Shown: positions 34,367 to 46,447, numbered from the stretch's first letter. The stretch: DNA of 64,000 nucleotides from Owenia fusiformis (GCA_903813345.2 CAIIXF020000004.1:3741525-3805524); one strand, 5' to 3'. A program made the numbers and translations. Notes: a model not told the origin generated them from the letters alone.

Positions 34367-35561
34367 TTGGATTGGTTGCCCCGCTGGCGCTGGCCTAAAA
34401 AAGAAGCTCGACCTCGACCACGTCCGCGCCCCTTGCCGCGTCCTCTAAATCCACTCCTGTTATCATTAGAGGGGAAAACTCCCTTAAGTTGAGTTTTGTT
34501 CATCTCGGCAATATCACGAACTTGTTTCGTGATGTCGTCGCCAAACAGGTAAGTAGTAATAGGGACTGACTTCGCGCAGAGATGCTTAAAGTTTTGACTG
34601 ATTTCAGGTTTGATAATTCCCTGCGTCGAAGGTTAAACTTGTAGTTAGCACTGCAAGAAAGTTCAATGCTATCGTACATGAGTTCAGCAATTTTGCCCAA
34701 AGTATCATCATAATCATCAGAGACGGAGGCCAAATTCTGCTTTAACTCGTCGATCATTTCTAATGCACGCATTGAAGCGATCGTAGCTTTAATAAGTGGA
34801 GCCTGTGTTTTCTGTAAGCGGATGTCACTCGACCGGACATCAGCAGATACACGTGACCAAATTTGCTCATTGACCTTGGTCGTGCTGACATTGGGGGTAT
34901 TAGAAGGCGTTTTATATTTGTCAAATTTTAATTTTTCATCATCATCGTTCATATTTGACTGTATGAGATCATTTAATAGAGCAGCCGCTCCATCACTCAA
35001 TGGTGGGCCCATTTCTTCATGGGTTTTCACCTTCGCTTGGAGGCTTTGCATCAGTGATGAGGCTTTCCTAGCTGGTTCATCCGTTTGCTCCTCCTGATCA
35101 GAAACCTTAGGTTTCTTTCTAGGTGGTGGTTCACAACCATCGGTATCATCATTGAATTGATCCTCGTCAATTTCATCCTCCTCATCATTATATCCAAAGT
35201 CATCTTCATCCTCAGCATATTGAGAATGCTGTATGCACTTTTGCAGGTCTTTAATGGACGAAGTCATTACACCCGACAAGGTGCTTTGAATTGCACCCAG
35301 TCCACTGGATATTGAGGTTGTTATAGCCTGAGTCAAACTCTGGAGGCTATTGTCGGAAAAGTCTTGTTTTGAAGACAATTTTCGGGATTTCTTTGATCCT
35401 ATATCACCAGATTTAGACCTATCCTTGGTCTTAGAACCAGTTTCACAAGCATTTGAGCTAGTAGACGGACCTTTATCAGTATCCATTGGTTCATCCAAAA
35501 GTGCATCGTCACTTGGTGATAATGCTCCCTCTGGTTTGTACAACATTTGTTGAGACGCCAT
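34297..35561 (-). pseudogene. DIRS Gag-like ORF (ORF1), frame-broken
   Basis: It starts with MASQQMLYKPEGALSPSDDA. The N-terminal half is acidic and Ser-rich with a basic patch (RKKPK). A conserved region follows (RSSDIRLQKTQAPLIKAT, then ANYKFNLRRREL). Near 34620 the family text leaves this frame and continues in another one (IIKPEISQNFKHLC, TTYLFGDDITKQVRDIAE), ending in a Gly/Arg-rich tail with repeated GRGRG. That tail is probably nucleic-acid binding. The unshifted frame stops at 34500. There is no zinc knuckle. It overlaps the start of the polymerase ORF. Confidence 0.75.
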
Positions 35562-36237
35562 CGTATAATATTCCTAATTGTAGTGAATCAAAATTACACG
35601 TTGCTACAGTATGTCGCACTTCAAGCGTGGTGAATTTATTCTATTCGCCACCGATATTCAAATTCAATACCTGGCTTACCGGGTTTGAATGTGAGTGCAC
35701 ACTACAGTAGCGTTTGAGGGCGTTCAAGCATAAACTATTACAAATAGTCACCTTCAAATGAATTTCACGATTCAAATGAATGTAGCAATCCTATCCTATT
35801 AGGAACGATTACTGAACAAATACCAAACTTATTTGGTGTTCGTTTTGTTTGATTCAAATCAACTTGTTGATTCAAAATGTAGCAATAATATCCTACTGAG
35901 GAAATATTGCCGTCTGACGAAAACCAAACTTATTTGGCGTTCGAGTTGGGAAGTGCAAATCAACTTATTGACTGTATTTCCCTCTAGAATCTGTGCATAA
36001 AATCACAGAAGCAGAACTGGAGTAAGTGTATGTTTAGACAACTTGCATCAAGTTGTTGATGCAATATGTATGTGACAAGTTTGATTGATCACACACGAGG
36101 AAAATAAAACATTGTACATACGCTTACTCAGAGCTACGTCCGCTCATAGTCATGTCCTGCAATACACTGAAGATCTAGATGTCCGCACATGCGCAATACC
36201 ATCTCACGTGATACTTGATGCTGTAACGAGGTAGAAT

Positions 36238-37195
36238 CATCATCATCAGATACTCAATTCTGTCAGATTTGACAATTTTATTGAGGGTGGCAAGATAAAA
36301 AGATTTGTGTATGTACAATTTAAAAGCAGGTTAAAAACAGTTTAAAAACAGAGTGGAATCTTAGTTGGTCCTCTTCCTCAGGGCATCACGGTAGGCCTCG
36401 ATGGTGGGTAGGCTTGTGACATCTCTGAGAAGGGCGTTCCAGTCCACAATTGTGCGGGGGAAGAAGGAGTACTTCAAGGAGTCTTTTCTGCAACTGCATA
36501 GCTGGTATGAATCTTGGTGGGCAGACCTGGTCAATCTAGTGGGTGGAGTAAGGTAGGTGGTGTGGCGAATGGCTACTAGGGCGTTGATGATCTTGTATAA
36601 CATCACTAGTCGTTGGTGATGCCTTCTATCCTGGAGTGACTGCCATTGTAGCTGGTGAAGTATGGCATTCATAGATCCAGGGTCACGACTGTAGTTGCCA
36701 GTGACATATCGAGCAGCACGATGCTGGACCATCTCAAGGGAGTGTATCTGTGTCTGTGTGTGAGGGTCCCATACGCAAGCACCATATTCCAATTTAGGCC
36801 TGACTATGGTGTAGTATGCCAAGGTCTTGATTCTTGTGAATGCTTTCCAGAGATGACGTTGGAGCATCCCGAGTAATTGGTGTGCCTTCTTCACTGAGCT
36901 CTGGACATGGATGTTCCACTTCAGGTCTTCTTGAATGGTAACACCCAGGTACTTGGCAGATGGAACATGCTCAAGTGGGTGATGGTGCATTTGGTAGGGA
37001 AATCGTATGGGGTCTCGCCTCTGGGTGACGCTCAGGACATTACACTTGTCTGGATGGAATTTCATGAGCCAATCCTCTTCCCACCTCAGAGCAGCATCAA
37101 GGTCTTGTTGCAGGAGCTGGTAGTCTTCAGGTTTGCTGATTTCTCTGTAGATGATGGAATCGTCAGCGAAGAGGCGCAACTTGCTGTGCTGAATT
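36238..37195 (-). mobile_element. 5'-truncated LINE, 3' end with TGATGATGATG tail
   Basis: It reads from about 37195 (start lost) to a simple CTGATGATGATG tail at 36249-36238, typical of CR1/L2/Jockey-group insertions. It contains the end of ORF2 (36361-37192) and about 120 bp of 3' untranslated sequence. The tail ends at the DIRS boundary to the base. Confidence 0.8.
36361..37192 (-). pseudogene. LINE ORF2, C-terminal part of reverse transcriptase
   Basis: It opens within the catalytic box (SKLRLFADDSIIYREI) and continues with the thumb (WEEDWLMKFHPDKCNVLSVT, KYLGVTIQEDLKWNIHV). The C-terminal region common to CR1/L2/Jockey-group LINEs follows (RPKLEYGACVWDPH, VQHRAARYVTGNY, LQDRRHHQRLVMLYKI, FFPRTIVDWNALL). 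It is about 275 residues, open to its natural stop. The endonuclease and most of the reverse transcriptase are missing through 5' truncation. Confidence 0.9.
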
Positions 37196-38169
37196 ACTCA
37201 CAGAATTCAAATATGCCATCAGATGGAAGAAAACGTTAGTTTTTAATGGTTAAAAATGCAGATCTCCTAAAATCTCATTAAAAAGGACCATTGTCTGAAG
37301 TTGTTTGCGATAACCTACATGCTCCTTTATAACATTATTATGTAAATACTATCAAATGCTTTAGTCATGACAGTTGAAGTAAACTGAAGTCTTGGTATTT
37401 AAATGCAGAATCAGATCTATGTAGAGTAAACAAAATTGAAAGCAACATGTACAGTTGACCTACCAATGTATTTCTTACAATCTCAAATATAATGTCTCCC
37501 AAAAGATCCACAATATATTATTAATTGGTAATGTTGTTTAAAATTCAAAGTGTAAAAAGAGAAAAATGTTCAAATTCTCCCAAATAATAATAAATAAGTT
37601 ACACTAAGTTATAAAAGTGTGAGGCACCATCGCTGGGAAAGTCATCTTTGGTTAATAAAAAAGATTCTTAGCTACATCTGGATGTGATGCATCATGGCTT
37701 ATGAGGACTCTGCTATATGGTCAGATGATGAGAACTAAGAGTTTTAAGGAACTTTTGCCATGTTTTGCACATTGTAAATGACCCTTCTGAATGGGTTGTA
37801 AAGGTATATACCAGGAGGTATATATGGCTCAAATGACTCGTGCCCTAGTACATGGGGCATTGTAGTACATTACTTGTGCATGATGACCACCATAGTCTAG
37901 TTGCTCAAATGAGATCAATTGATGATTATAATGTTTAGACTTTATGTCAATGTCCACTCTAGTATGTGATTACACTAGATTTCATTATGATACGTGTGCT
38001 AAATTGAAAATTACATATAAAATATCTTAAGTCCTATATTCTAGTAATAAATGAATTAGAATGTCACCTAACATTTGATGATGGTTTGAATTCATTGATT
38101 TGGTGTCTATCAATACATGTTTCTAACTAAATGCTGCAAAATGATACAATTCACCACATCCACTTTCTT
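37196..38169. other. Intergenic gap, no gene seen
   Basis: AT-rich sequence. The last 100 bp show fading similarity to 28970-29050 in reverse, the far edge of the CTATCACACC repeat. Confidence 0.45.
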
Positions 38170-39120
38170 CAATTTTCCAGGGGTAGGGCACTATAAAGTC
38201 ATATTAAAATTACAAAATAGTACTTCATAACTAAAATAGATGTATTACAATACCGCACATAGCTTGGAAATGTTTTTAGAATACTACTATGAGCTGTTAA
38301 AGCTCTCATATTTTGCTTGAAGCTACAAATATAAAATTGGCAAGACAAAAATTGCGTATCTTTTTCCCGTTTATTGTATTTTTTCTGAGACCAATAAGGG
38401 TATCAACCTATAACTTTAGGATAGTATTCATATTTGTACTAGCAATGTATGGTGTACAACTCAGAACAATAGCTCATATATCCTTTGAGTTATGAACTAG
38501 TTTCATAGTACCCCCAAGAATATTTTCCTAGGGGGGTAAAAATGCCAAAATTCAGTGTCGTGACCACCCCGTTGAGCTGTCATCTTTTAATATCTTTATC
38601 AGCATGAAAAACTGATCGAGTAAAAATAGGTCTGTTGCTTTTTCTAAAAAATGCCTCAAAAACTTGAATTATTAGAATTGGAACCTGTCTAAGTTAGCAA
38701 AAATATAGCTATCACACCAAACAAGTTGCCACTGCGTTCTTCAAAACTGGTTTTAAACTGTTTGCGAACGGAATAAATGTAGCTGCAACTTTCTCAGGAC
38801 TATTTACGAACTTCATGAACGTTCTCAGACGGGAAGGTGATTTTAGAATTTTCAAATGATTCAAAATTCGATGGCGACCATACCGTTCTGTAATCAGGTC
38901 ACGATGACCTTCTAGACTAAGGGACGCGTTATACGACGTTGCACACCGACGTGGTGCGACCTGGACGAACTGCGAATGAGATGGACTTATTGAAGACTGT
39001 TTTATGAACGAAGTAGCTAATCATTTTAGACATGTTTCCCGACCACAGCCAGATTGAGCCCGTTTTACGACGTTTTTGTAGGACTGGTAAGAACGGGTAA
39101 GAACTTGTTTGGTGTGATAG
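38170..39120. repeat. CTATCACACC element, copy 2, containing a 412-bp MITE-like unit
   Basis: It is the inverted counterpart of 28033-28970. The part at 38709-39120 has its own inverted ends, CTATCACACCAAACAAGTT and the exact complement AACTTGTTTGGTGTGATAG. The interior has many GAACG/CGTTC words. No coding capacity is seen. Confidence 0.75.
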
Positions 39121-39149
39121 GGGGGTTATTTGAAGCTCAAGTTCTAGCT

Positions 39150-40035
39150 TCTTTTGAATCGGCCATTTTGGATTTTTCCGTCCTAAAATCTTGTCTGTAA
39201 AGTCTTGTCTACGCGTTTTCAGCTGAACCGTTTGGTAAATCAATTTCAAATTTTCAGGAATGATTCTTAGTATGAAAATATAGATCTGATTAGTTTTTTG
39301 GCGTTCTGGGTAAATGTTAAGGCAGCCATTTTGGATTTTCCGTCCTTAAATCTTACCTGTAAAGTCTTGTCTACGCATTTCCAGGTGAACCGTTCGGTAG
39401 ATCAATTTCAAATTTTCAGGGATGATTCTTAGTATGAAAATCTAGATCTGATTAGTTTTTTGGCATTCTTGATAAATGTCAAGGTAGCCATTTTGGATTT
39501 TCCGTCTTAAAATCTTGCCTGTAAAGTCTTGTCTACGCGTTTTTGGGTGAACCGTTTGGTAGATCAATTTCGAATTTTCAGGGATGATTCTTAGTATGAA
39601 AATCTAAATTTGATTAGTTTTTTGGCATTCTGGGTAAATGTCAAGGCAGCCATTTTGGATTTTCCGTCCTAAACTCTTGTCTGTAAAGTCTTGTCTATGC
39701 GTTTTCAGGTGAACCGTCTGGTAGATCAATTTCAAATTTTCAGGGATGATTCTTAGAAAATCTAGAACTGATTAGTTTTTTGACATTCTTGGTAAATGTC
39801 AAGGCAGCCATTGTGGATTTTCCATCCTAAAATCTTGTCTGTTAAGTCTTTTTTACATGTTTTCTGGTTAACTGTTTGACGGATCGATTTCAAATTTCCA
39901 GGGGTGTTTCTTAGTATGAAAATCTAGTTACTAACTAATTTTGGGGGATTCTGGTTAAGTTTTAAGGCAGCGGTTTTGGATTTTCTAGGTCTTGTCTACT
40001 CATTTTCAGGATAACCATTTGACGGGATCAACCAT
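39150..40035. repeat. 161-bp tandem repeat, about 5.4 copies
   Basis: The block GCCATTTTGGATTTTCCGTC recurs at 39161, 39325, 39487, 39648, 39807 and (diverged) 39967. Units also share AAAGTCTTGTCTACGCGTTT, GAACCGTTTGGTAGATCAAT and TCTGATTAGTTTTTTGGC. The last copy is degenerate. Confidence 0.85.
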
Positions 40036-40754
40036 TGGTGGGGAGATTTTGTACACATTTGTGTTCTTGTTTATAATTACAATAAAATAAATTGTAGTAG
40101 TGATATGTGTGTGAAACATTGTCTGTCAATTCAGAAATATACAAAGTTCATTTGATCAAAATTTCAACTCAAATGGTTGAGAAATCTTGAAATGGCAGAC
40201 TAATTCCCAGAACTTAATGATCACATTGTATACCTCTTAGTTCCTCTCGTCCATAGCCTTTGTCGGTACTTTCGTACATACAGTATGTTATGAGTATTGA
40301 CTATCAATTTTTCAATTTTTTCTTCTACATGTATTTTAATGACTTCAGTATGAAGTGTCCCTTGGAAGTGTCCCTTGGTGTTCTGGTCCTGGATTGTGAT
40401 ATTGGTTCTCGATTGGAGGGGGGATGTTAGACATTGTTTCTTTTCACGTTAGATCATTGTTTTGGGATATATAGGGTCTACTTTTCTTATTACAGATTTA
40501 CACTTACAGTTTGCTTTTCTTGTTGGGTTTCCTTGAAGTTTTTAGTCACCCTTCCCTTTTGGCATTTGTGCTTATATATACGTTCTTCCTCCGATCGACA
40601 TTTTGTACGTTGTTAAATTCGAACATTGGTTGTCATACGTTTATCCTTTCAATTGAACGTTTATTAATACTAGCTATCTAAAGTCGTTGGTACGTTGTTA
40701 CGGGGTGTCACTACACATTCAAAACCAATAAATTTTAAAAATGGATATATTTCA
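40036..40754. other. Intergenic gap, no gene seen
   Basis: AT-rich. The word CCCAGAACTTAATGATCAC near 40205 also occurs near 44240 as a mariner-like right end (CCCAGAACTTAGTGATCACCC). Confidence 0.4.
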
Positions 40755-41530
40755 GGGTTTGTAGAAAAAAACGGGTACCGGTTGTAAATCCTCCATGCTG
40801 GGTTCAAACTTGGTACCCGGTACCCGGTCGAAAATACCGGGTACCCAAAAAACGAAAAATACGAATATATAGCATAATAAGATCATTAGAAAACGTGTAA
40901 GATTTGTTTTGAATTTACAATAATGTATGTAAGTTCCTTCAAAATTGAGCTAGAAGCTTCAAATAAAAAGCATTTTAAGGCTCTTTTCTTCCTCTATCAT
41001 CATGGTCATGAATTTCCTTGGTTATGGGGGGGTGCGATCATCGAACCCCCTCCTGGCTACGCCTATGACATTGTAAGACGATTTGATAAACACGACAAAT
41101 CAATCTTACTCTATTTTCAATAGATCGTATGCAGGTACGTGAATTGTTTTGATTATTATTTAAATCTGTAAATAGCTATCGTTACTTTAGCAGAGAGGTG
41201 ACGTGTGTTCAGTTACATGATGCAACGTGTAAGATTTTGATTATTAATCATAATTTAAGTTATCAAGATTTTCGACGAAACGTCCACTGAGGTGTAAATT
41301 GCTACGTCTTACAATGTCATAGGCGTAGCCAGGAGGGGTGCAATGGTGTGATCGCACCCCCCCCCCCCATAACCAATGGAAATATGACCATGATGATAGA
41401 GGAAGAATTAAAATTAAAATGCTTATTATTTGAAGCTTCTAACTAGTCAATTTTGAAGGAAATTACATACATGTTTGTAAATTCAAAACAAATCTTACAC
41501 GTTTTCTAATGATCTAATTATGTTAACAAT
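40755..41530. repeat. GGTACCGG/GGCGTAGCC repeat element, copy 2
   Basis: It begins GGGTTTGTAGAAAAAAACGG. The left arm 40880-41081 ends CTACGCCTATGACATTGTAA, and the right arm 41306-41513 is its inverted copy (CGTCTTACAATGTCATAGGC onward). The arms enclose a 225-bp centre. The left arm matches copy 1 in the same direction, while the centre is the reverse complement of the centre of copy 1. Confidence 0.8.
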
Positions 41531-41773
41531 AACATAGGCTTTTACAACAAAGTCTACCTGAAATTATTTATAAAGCTACTAAACGGTTAAAGTATGATAA
41601 CTCAAAAACACCATTCAATATGATACAGAGTATTATCGCGCGCTAACTTTTCTTAAGACATTCAAAATGGCTGACATGACTGAGCTAACAGGTCCAAAAC
41701 CTAATCAGATGTAGAATGAAGTGAGCTGGACAAGATGTCAAAGTTTTAAAAGCAACCGTGAAGCCGTTTTTCT

Positions 41774-42683
41774 GGGTTTGTGTAAAAAAACGGGTGACCG
41801 GGTAACCGGGTACCTAACGTTCCTAGCAGGGTTACCAACTTTCAAAGTTCCATATTTCCCCCGATGTATAGTAGCGAATTGACTTGACTTAGCCTATCGA
41901 GTGCACTGCTGTTCGATATTTTTACCCTATACGAGACGGAGCACTTTTTAAAATAATCGATCCAGCAAACAGTGACGTCCATGTCACGTTGCTCATAAGT
42001 AGCATATAAGTTCCTAGAAGACGTTGCACATTTTCGTTCTTCGAGGCAACGTAAACATGAGACATCTATTGATGGACAAAGAACATTGTTGTAACGTGTC
42101 CGTAAAGTTCGTTAGTGTGGAAAACATAACAAACGGGAACGTTTCATTTTTCACTACATTAGTCCATATGTGACGTAACTCAAACGTTGAAATTCAACGT
42201 TGTCAAAACAGGCTTTTAATATCAAAATATTTGTTGGTGGAAAAAAACATGACAAAAACTTTGTGTTCTCACTAAGTCGGTTCATTTCCGACGTATTGTT
42301 AACGTTAAAATTTAACGTTATCGAAAGTTTTTTTTGATTTGAAATAACCTCAAAACGTGACGTCAATAATGACATCCATGATCCGTTTTGATCTGACGTT
42401 ATTTAAATATTCAGCAAAACGTCGATGGATGGTTGAATTTCAACATTGTGGAAATGGCTTCAAAATAGTTGTGAGTTAAGGAAACGTTACAAAGACGACA
42501 ATATGTTCTCACTAAATCGGTTCATTACCGACGTTATTTTAACGTTGTCAAAACGTTATTACGATGTGAAATAACCTCAAAACGTGACGTCGAAAATAAC
42601 GTACATGTATCGTCCAGATCAAACGTTATAAATAAAAAAAATAGTACCCGGTCACCCGGTCACCCGGTTTTTTACACAAACCC
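41774..42683. mobile_element. 910-bp TIR element with 9-bp direct repeats
   Basis: The left end GGGTTTGTGTAAAAAAACGG and the right end CCGGTTTTTTACACAAACCC are inverted repeats, each followed inward by GGGTGACC-type words. The direct repeat CGTTTTTCT flanks it exactly (41765-41773, 42684-42692). The interior is rich in AACGTT palindromes. The left end resembles the start of 40755-41530, so the two elements may be related. A 9-bp duplication would suit Mutator-like or Foldback-like elements. Confidence 0.75.
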
Positions 42684-42849
42684 CGTTTTTCTTAAAGTTT
42701 GCAGAGAAGGATTTTAGACTGAAATTTGACCTCAAAATGGCCGACGGGAAGTAGGTATCAAGTTAAAAAAATTTCCTCCACATCTGTATGCACTCACAAG
42801 TTATCCCTGAAAATTTGAAAGTGATATCTGTAGTGGTATTGGAGAAAAC

Positions 42850-43312
42850 TGACGGACGTACTGACGGACGGACGGACGGACGGACGGACGGACGGACGGA
42901 CGGACGGACGGACGGACGGACGGACGGACGGACGGACGGACGGACGGACGGACGGACGGACGGACGGACGGACGGACGGACGGACGGACGGACGGACGGA
43001 CGGACGGACGGACGGACGGACGGACGGACGGACGGACGGACGGACGGACGGACGGACGGACGGACGGACGGACGGACGGACGGACGGACGGACGGACGGA
43101 CGGACGGACGGACGGACGGACGGACGGACGGACGGACGGACGGACGGACGGACGGACGGACGGACGGACGGACGGACGGACGGACGGACGGACGGACGGA
43201 CGGACGGACGGACGGACGGACGGACGGACGGACGGACGGACGGACGGACGGACGGACGGACGGACGGACGGACGGACGGACGGACGGACAGACAGACAGA
43301 CAGACAAACAGA
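42850..43312. repeat. (ACGG)n microsatellite, over 100 units
   Basis: A nearly perfect run of GACG/GACGG units from about 42862 to 43289, with an ACAG-type tail to 43312. It is open in all six frames and produces long spurious ORFs (TDGRTDGR and PSVRPSVR). The flank after it (GATGCCGACAATATGG and GTGGTGGGGACATAAAAA) resembles the end of a dispersed element common in invertebrate genomes whose tail is such a repeat. Confidence 0.95.
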
Positions 43313-44407
43313 CGGATGCCGACAATATGGCCCCACACTATGTGGTGGGGACATAAAAAAGTAAAAGTGTCTGCGGGTCACCAAATTTTGACTGATGTTA
43401 ATCTTACAGTTTCCTGCAAAACATATTTATCTAGCCTGGATGGTTGCTTCAAACTTCTTGTACTAGAGGCATTACAGCACTCTTGAAGTCATTTATTTAG
43501 AACTATTCTTCATTGCTAAGAGAATCATTTCATTTATAATGTTCCTTTAGCCTGGACGCACATACGTTGTTGACATAAAGTCTATGATTACGCTTATAGT
43601 CGTCCCTGTCGTCCCTTTGGTATCCTTAAGATTTGCTCAAGCTCTTGAAATCAGTCCCATATCAGAATCAAACTTATGACTTCTTATATATGATGCTTCA
43701 ACACCCAAATGTCGTGAAGCCCAATGATGCTGACTGCAGTGAATATTATATGGTTAATATGGGGCATTAACAGCTTGTGTGAACCCCAATTCTTCAAGAG
43801 TAGTATGGGCAGTTTGAAGAGTGGGAAGGAGCATAGTCATAATGGAAGATAACTCTCCGCTATTTTGAGTCATGATTTTGACTTTGAGAGTCTGACAAAT
43901 GATGAGAAAATAGAGCAAATTACACTCTTATATCACAACACAGATGTTACTTTAGAAACTAAAGTTCAAAATATTTGAAAACATAAAAAAATCACAGAAA
44001 TATGTCTTCAAAATAGATATTAATTAACCATATTTTTGGATCGAGTAAAATAATAATGAATTCAAATTTTGCTTAACCCGCTATGCCATTTGTAATGTTG
44101 CTTTAGTAACAATAATTATCCATTCTGATATCATTTGACAATGAGACTTGTTTTATCCAACCCAAAATAACATTCCCCATTTACCTTGAAAATTTAAGGA
44201 AATTCGTTCAAAAATAATGAAATGACAGATAAATTCCCAGAACTTAGTGATCACCCTGTAGCGTCAAAACGACCTTAAGAACGGTGCGTACGAACAAACA
44301 TACTGAACGAATGGAAAACCGTACCGAGGAAAAGTGAACAAACGTTCGAATGTACTATCGACGTACAATTCCAGTGACTAAACAACTTTCGAACTAATCC
44401 TTGTTAG
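43313..44407. other. Intergenic gap with a mariner-like right end
   Basis: No gene is seen. CCCAGAACTTAGTGATCACC followed by CTGTA at about 44236-44260 looks like a mariner right end, but its left partner was not found. Confidence 0.45.
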
Positions 44408-44505
44408 TTCGGTATAATGCGCGTCGGTACAATGCGCTTCGGTTCAATGCGCGTCGGTATAGTGTGCGTCGGTATAATGGGTTTCGGTACAATGCGCGGA
44501 CCCCT
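44408..44505. repeat. 16-17-bp minisatellite, about 6 units
   Basis: Units of the type TCGGTACAATGCGCG with small changes. Confidence 0.8.
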
Positions 44506-45447
44506 ACTCCTTCATGAGCTAATGGAAACATTTATTTTATAGTTTGCAACGACAGTTATTTGTCTTTTAATTGCAATTTCTGATTTTTAATAGTACTTCT
44601 CAATATATTTAATTAAATATGATGTACAGAACCAATAAAACCTGTTTAAGTGGAACATATTTGGTAACTCTAAAAGTGTTCCACTTGGGAGGTGTTTAAC
44701 TTATAGAATTTCATTTAACTTTAAATCTGTTGGTCTTGGAGCTTTGAAAAGTGGTCTACAAATAGACGTGCTCCACTTCTGGTATCTAGAGATGTTCAAC
44801 TTTCCAAAGGAGGATGGAATGTATCGCAACAGAATGTTTTATGTTTTTTTGCGCAACAGAATGTTGGATTTTGACTTTTTCTGAGGATTTAGACAGGTGC
44901 ATATGTAAGGCCAATGCATTACCTCGAGGAAAAGCACCCATAGAGATGATAAAATAATTTAGGCTTTGAGATAGGAAAGATGAAAACAACCCACCAACAT
45001 GTTTTTTTCTGAAATATCCTGATTTTTAACTCCTTCCGACCCTACATTTTCTTTTTGTTGCATCAAAATGTTGCATTTTGTTACATAGATAACCCCCTTA
45101 AAGGAACAAGTAATTCCTTCAAGGGTCGTAAAGACATCCATCATAGGTGTCCAAAATTAAGCTGAAAGCGATTGGTCGCATGAGTTTTCCATATGGGAAA
45201 ATACCACAGATAATATTTTTTTCAACTTTATCTAACAGGAATTACTGATTCCTTTAAAAGGGGTAACTGTGTCTCAAAAACAACATATTGATGCAACAAT
45301 AGGTTTACAGTTTACAGAAGGAGATTGTTGAATAATTTTAAACCTACTTTTTGCCCACCCAGTATCATAAATATGAGCTATTGGCATTTACTCAAGGAAT
45401 TTGAATTATATTTCTCAAAAATATTGTTTCCTAATAAAATATTGTTT
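44506..45447. other. Intergenic gap, no gene seen
   Basis: It includes AATAAAACCTGTTTAAGTGG at about 44635, similar to the pogo-like ends described elsewhere, without a clear partner. Confidence 0.4.
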
Positions 45448-46447
45448 CCTGATAAATCATCTTGAAACTACTTTTAGTCTTTATCATTTTCATGAAGTGA
45501 TATTGTCCCCTAATTACATTTTCAATTCCTGATAAATCATCTTGAAACTACTTTTAGTCTTTATCATTTTCATGAAGTGATATTGTCCCCTAATTACATT
45601 TTCAATTCCTGATAAATCATCTTGAAACTATATATCATTTTCATGAAGTGATATTGTCCCCAAATTACATTTTTAATTCCTGATAAATCATCTTGAAACT
45701 ACTTTTAGTCTATATCATTTTCATGAAGTGATATTGTCCCCTAATTACATTTTCAATTCCTGATAAATCATCTTGAAACTACTTTTAGTCCATATCATTT
45801 TCATGAAGTGATATTGTCCCCTAATTACATTTTCAATTCCTGATAAATCATCTTGAAACTACTTTTAGTCTATATCATTGTCATGAAGTGATATTGTCTC
45901 CTAATTACATTTTCAATTCCTGATAAATCATGTTGAAACTATACTTTTAGTCTATATCATTTTCATGAAGTGATATTGTCCCGTAATTACATTTTTAATT
46001 TCCTGATAAATCATGTTGAAACTATACTTTTAGTCTATATCATTTTCACGAAGTGATATTGTTCCCTAATTACATTTTCAATTCCTGATAAATCATCTTG
46101 AAACTACGTTTAGTCCATATCATTTTCATGAAGTGATATTGTCCCATAATTACATTTTCAATTCCTGATAAATCATCTTGAAACTACTTTTAGTCCATAT
46201 CATTTTCATGAAGTGATATTGTCCCATAATTACATTTTCAATTCCTGATAAATCATCTTGAAACTACTTTTAGTCCATATCATTTTCATGAAGTGATATT
46301 GTCCCATAATTACATTTTTAATTCCTGATAAATCATGCTGAAACTACTTTAAGTCCATATCATTTTCATGAAGTGATATTGTCCCATAATTACATTTTTA
46401 ATTCCTGATAAATCATGCTGAAACTACTTTAAGTCCATATCATTTTT
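45448..46447. repeat. 80-bp satellite, about 12.5 copies, next to the SAT stop codon
   Basis: Units read CCTGATAAATCATCTTGAAA, CTACTTTTAGTC, ATCATTTTCATGAAGTGATA and TTGTCCCCTAATTACATTTT. The array stops about 5 bp from the SAT stop codon (46452-46454), so the SAT 3' untranslated region must be satellite sequence or start beyond it. Later units (46090-46440) are more alike than earlier ones. Confidence 0.9.

Larger units (their letters stand above)
31154..36237 (-). mobile_element. DIRS-type tyrosine-recombinase retrotransposon, about 5.1 kb
   Basis: Inverted terminal repeats of 37 bp match exactly by eye: 31154-31190 begins ATTCTACCTCGTTACAGC and 36201-36237 is its complement. All genes read from right to left: a Gag-like ORF, then reverse transcriptase, RNase H and tyrosine recombinase. 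Inverted ends plus a recombinase instead of an integrase are the marks of DIRS elements, which integrate without a target duplication, and none is seen. Two frame changes, one in each gene, make this copy non-functional as it stands. Its right end touches the 3' tail of a LINE (36238). Confidence 0.9.

Noticed and set aside
34196-34492. 98-codon plus-strand ORF rich in Arg-Pro repeats
   Set aside because: It is the antisense of the Gly/Arg-rich DIRS Gag tail.
42788-43486. Long ORFs on both strands with TDGR and PSVR repeats
   Set aside because: Pure translation of the (ACGG)n microsatellite, which has no stop in any frame.
45448-46447. CRISPR-like regular repeats
   Set aside because: Contiguous 80-bp tandem units without spacers.
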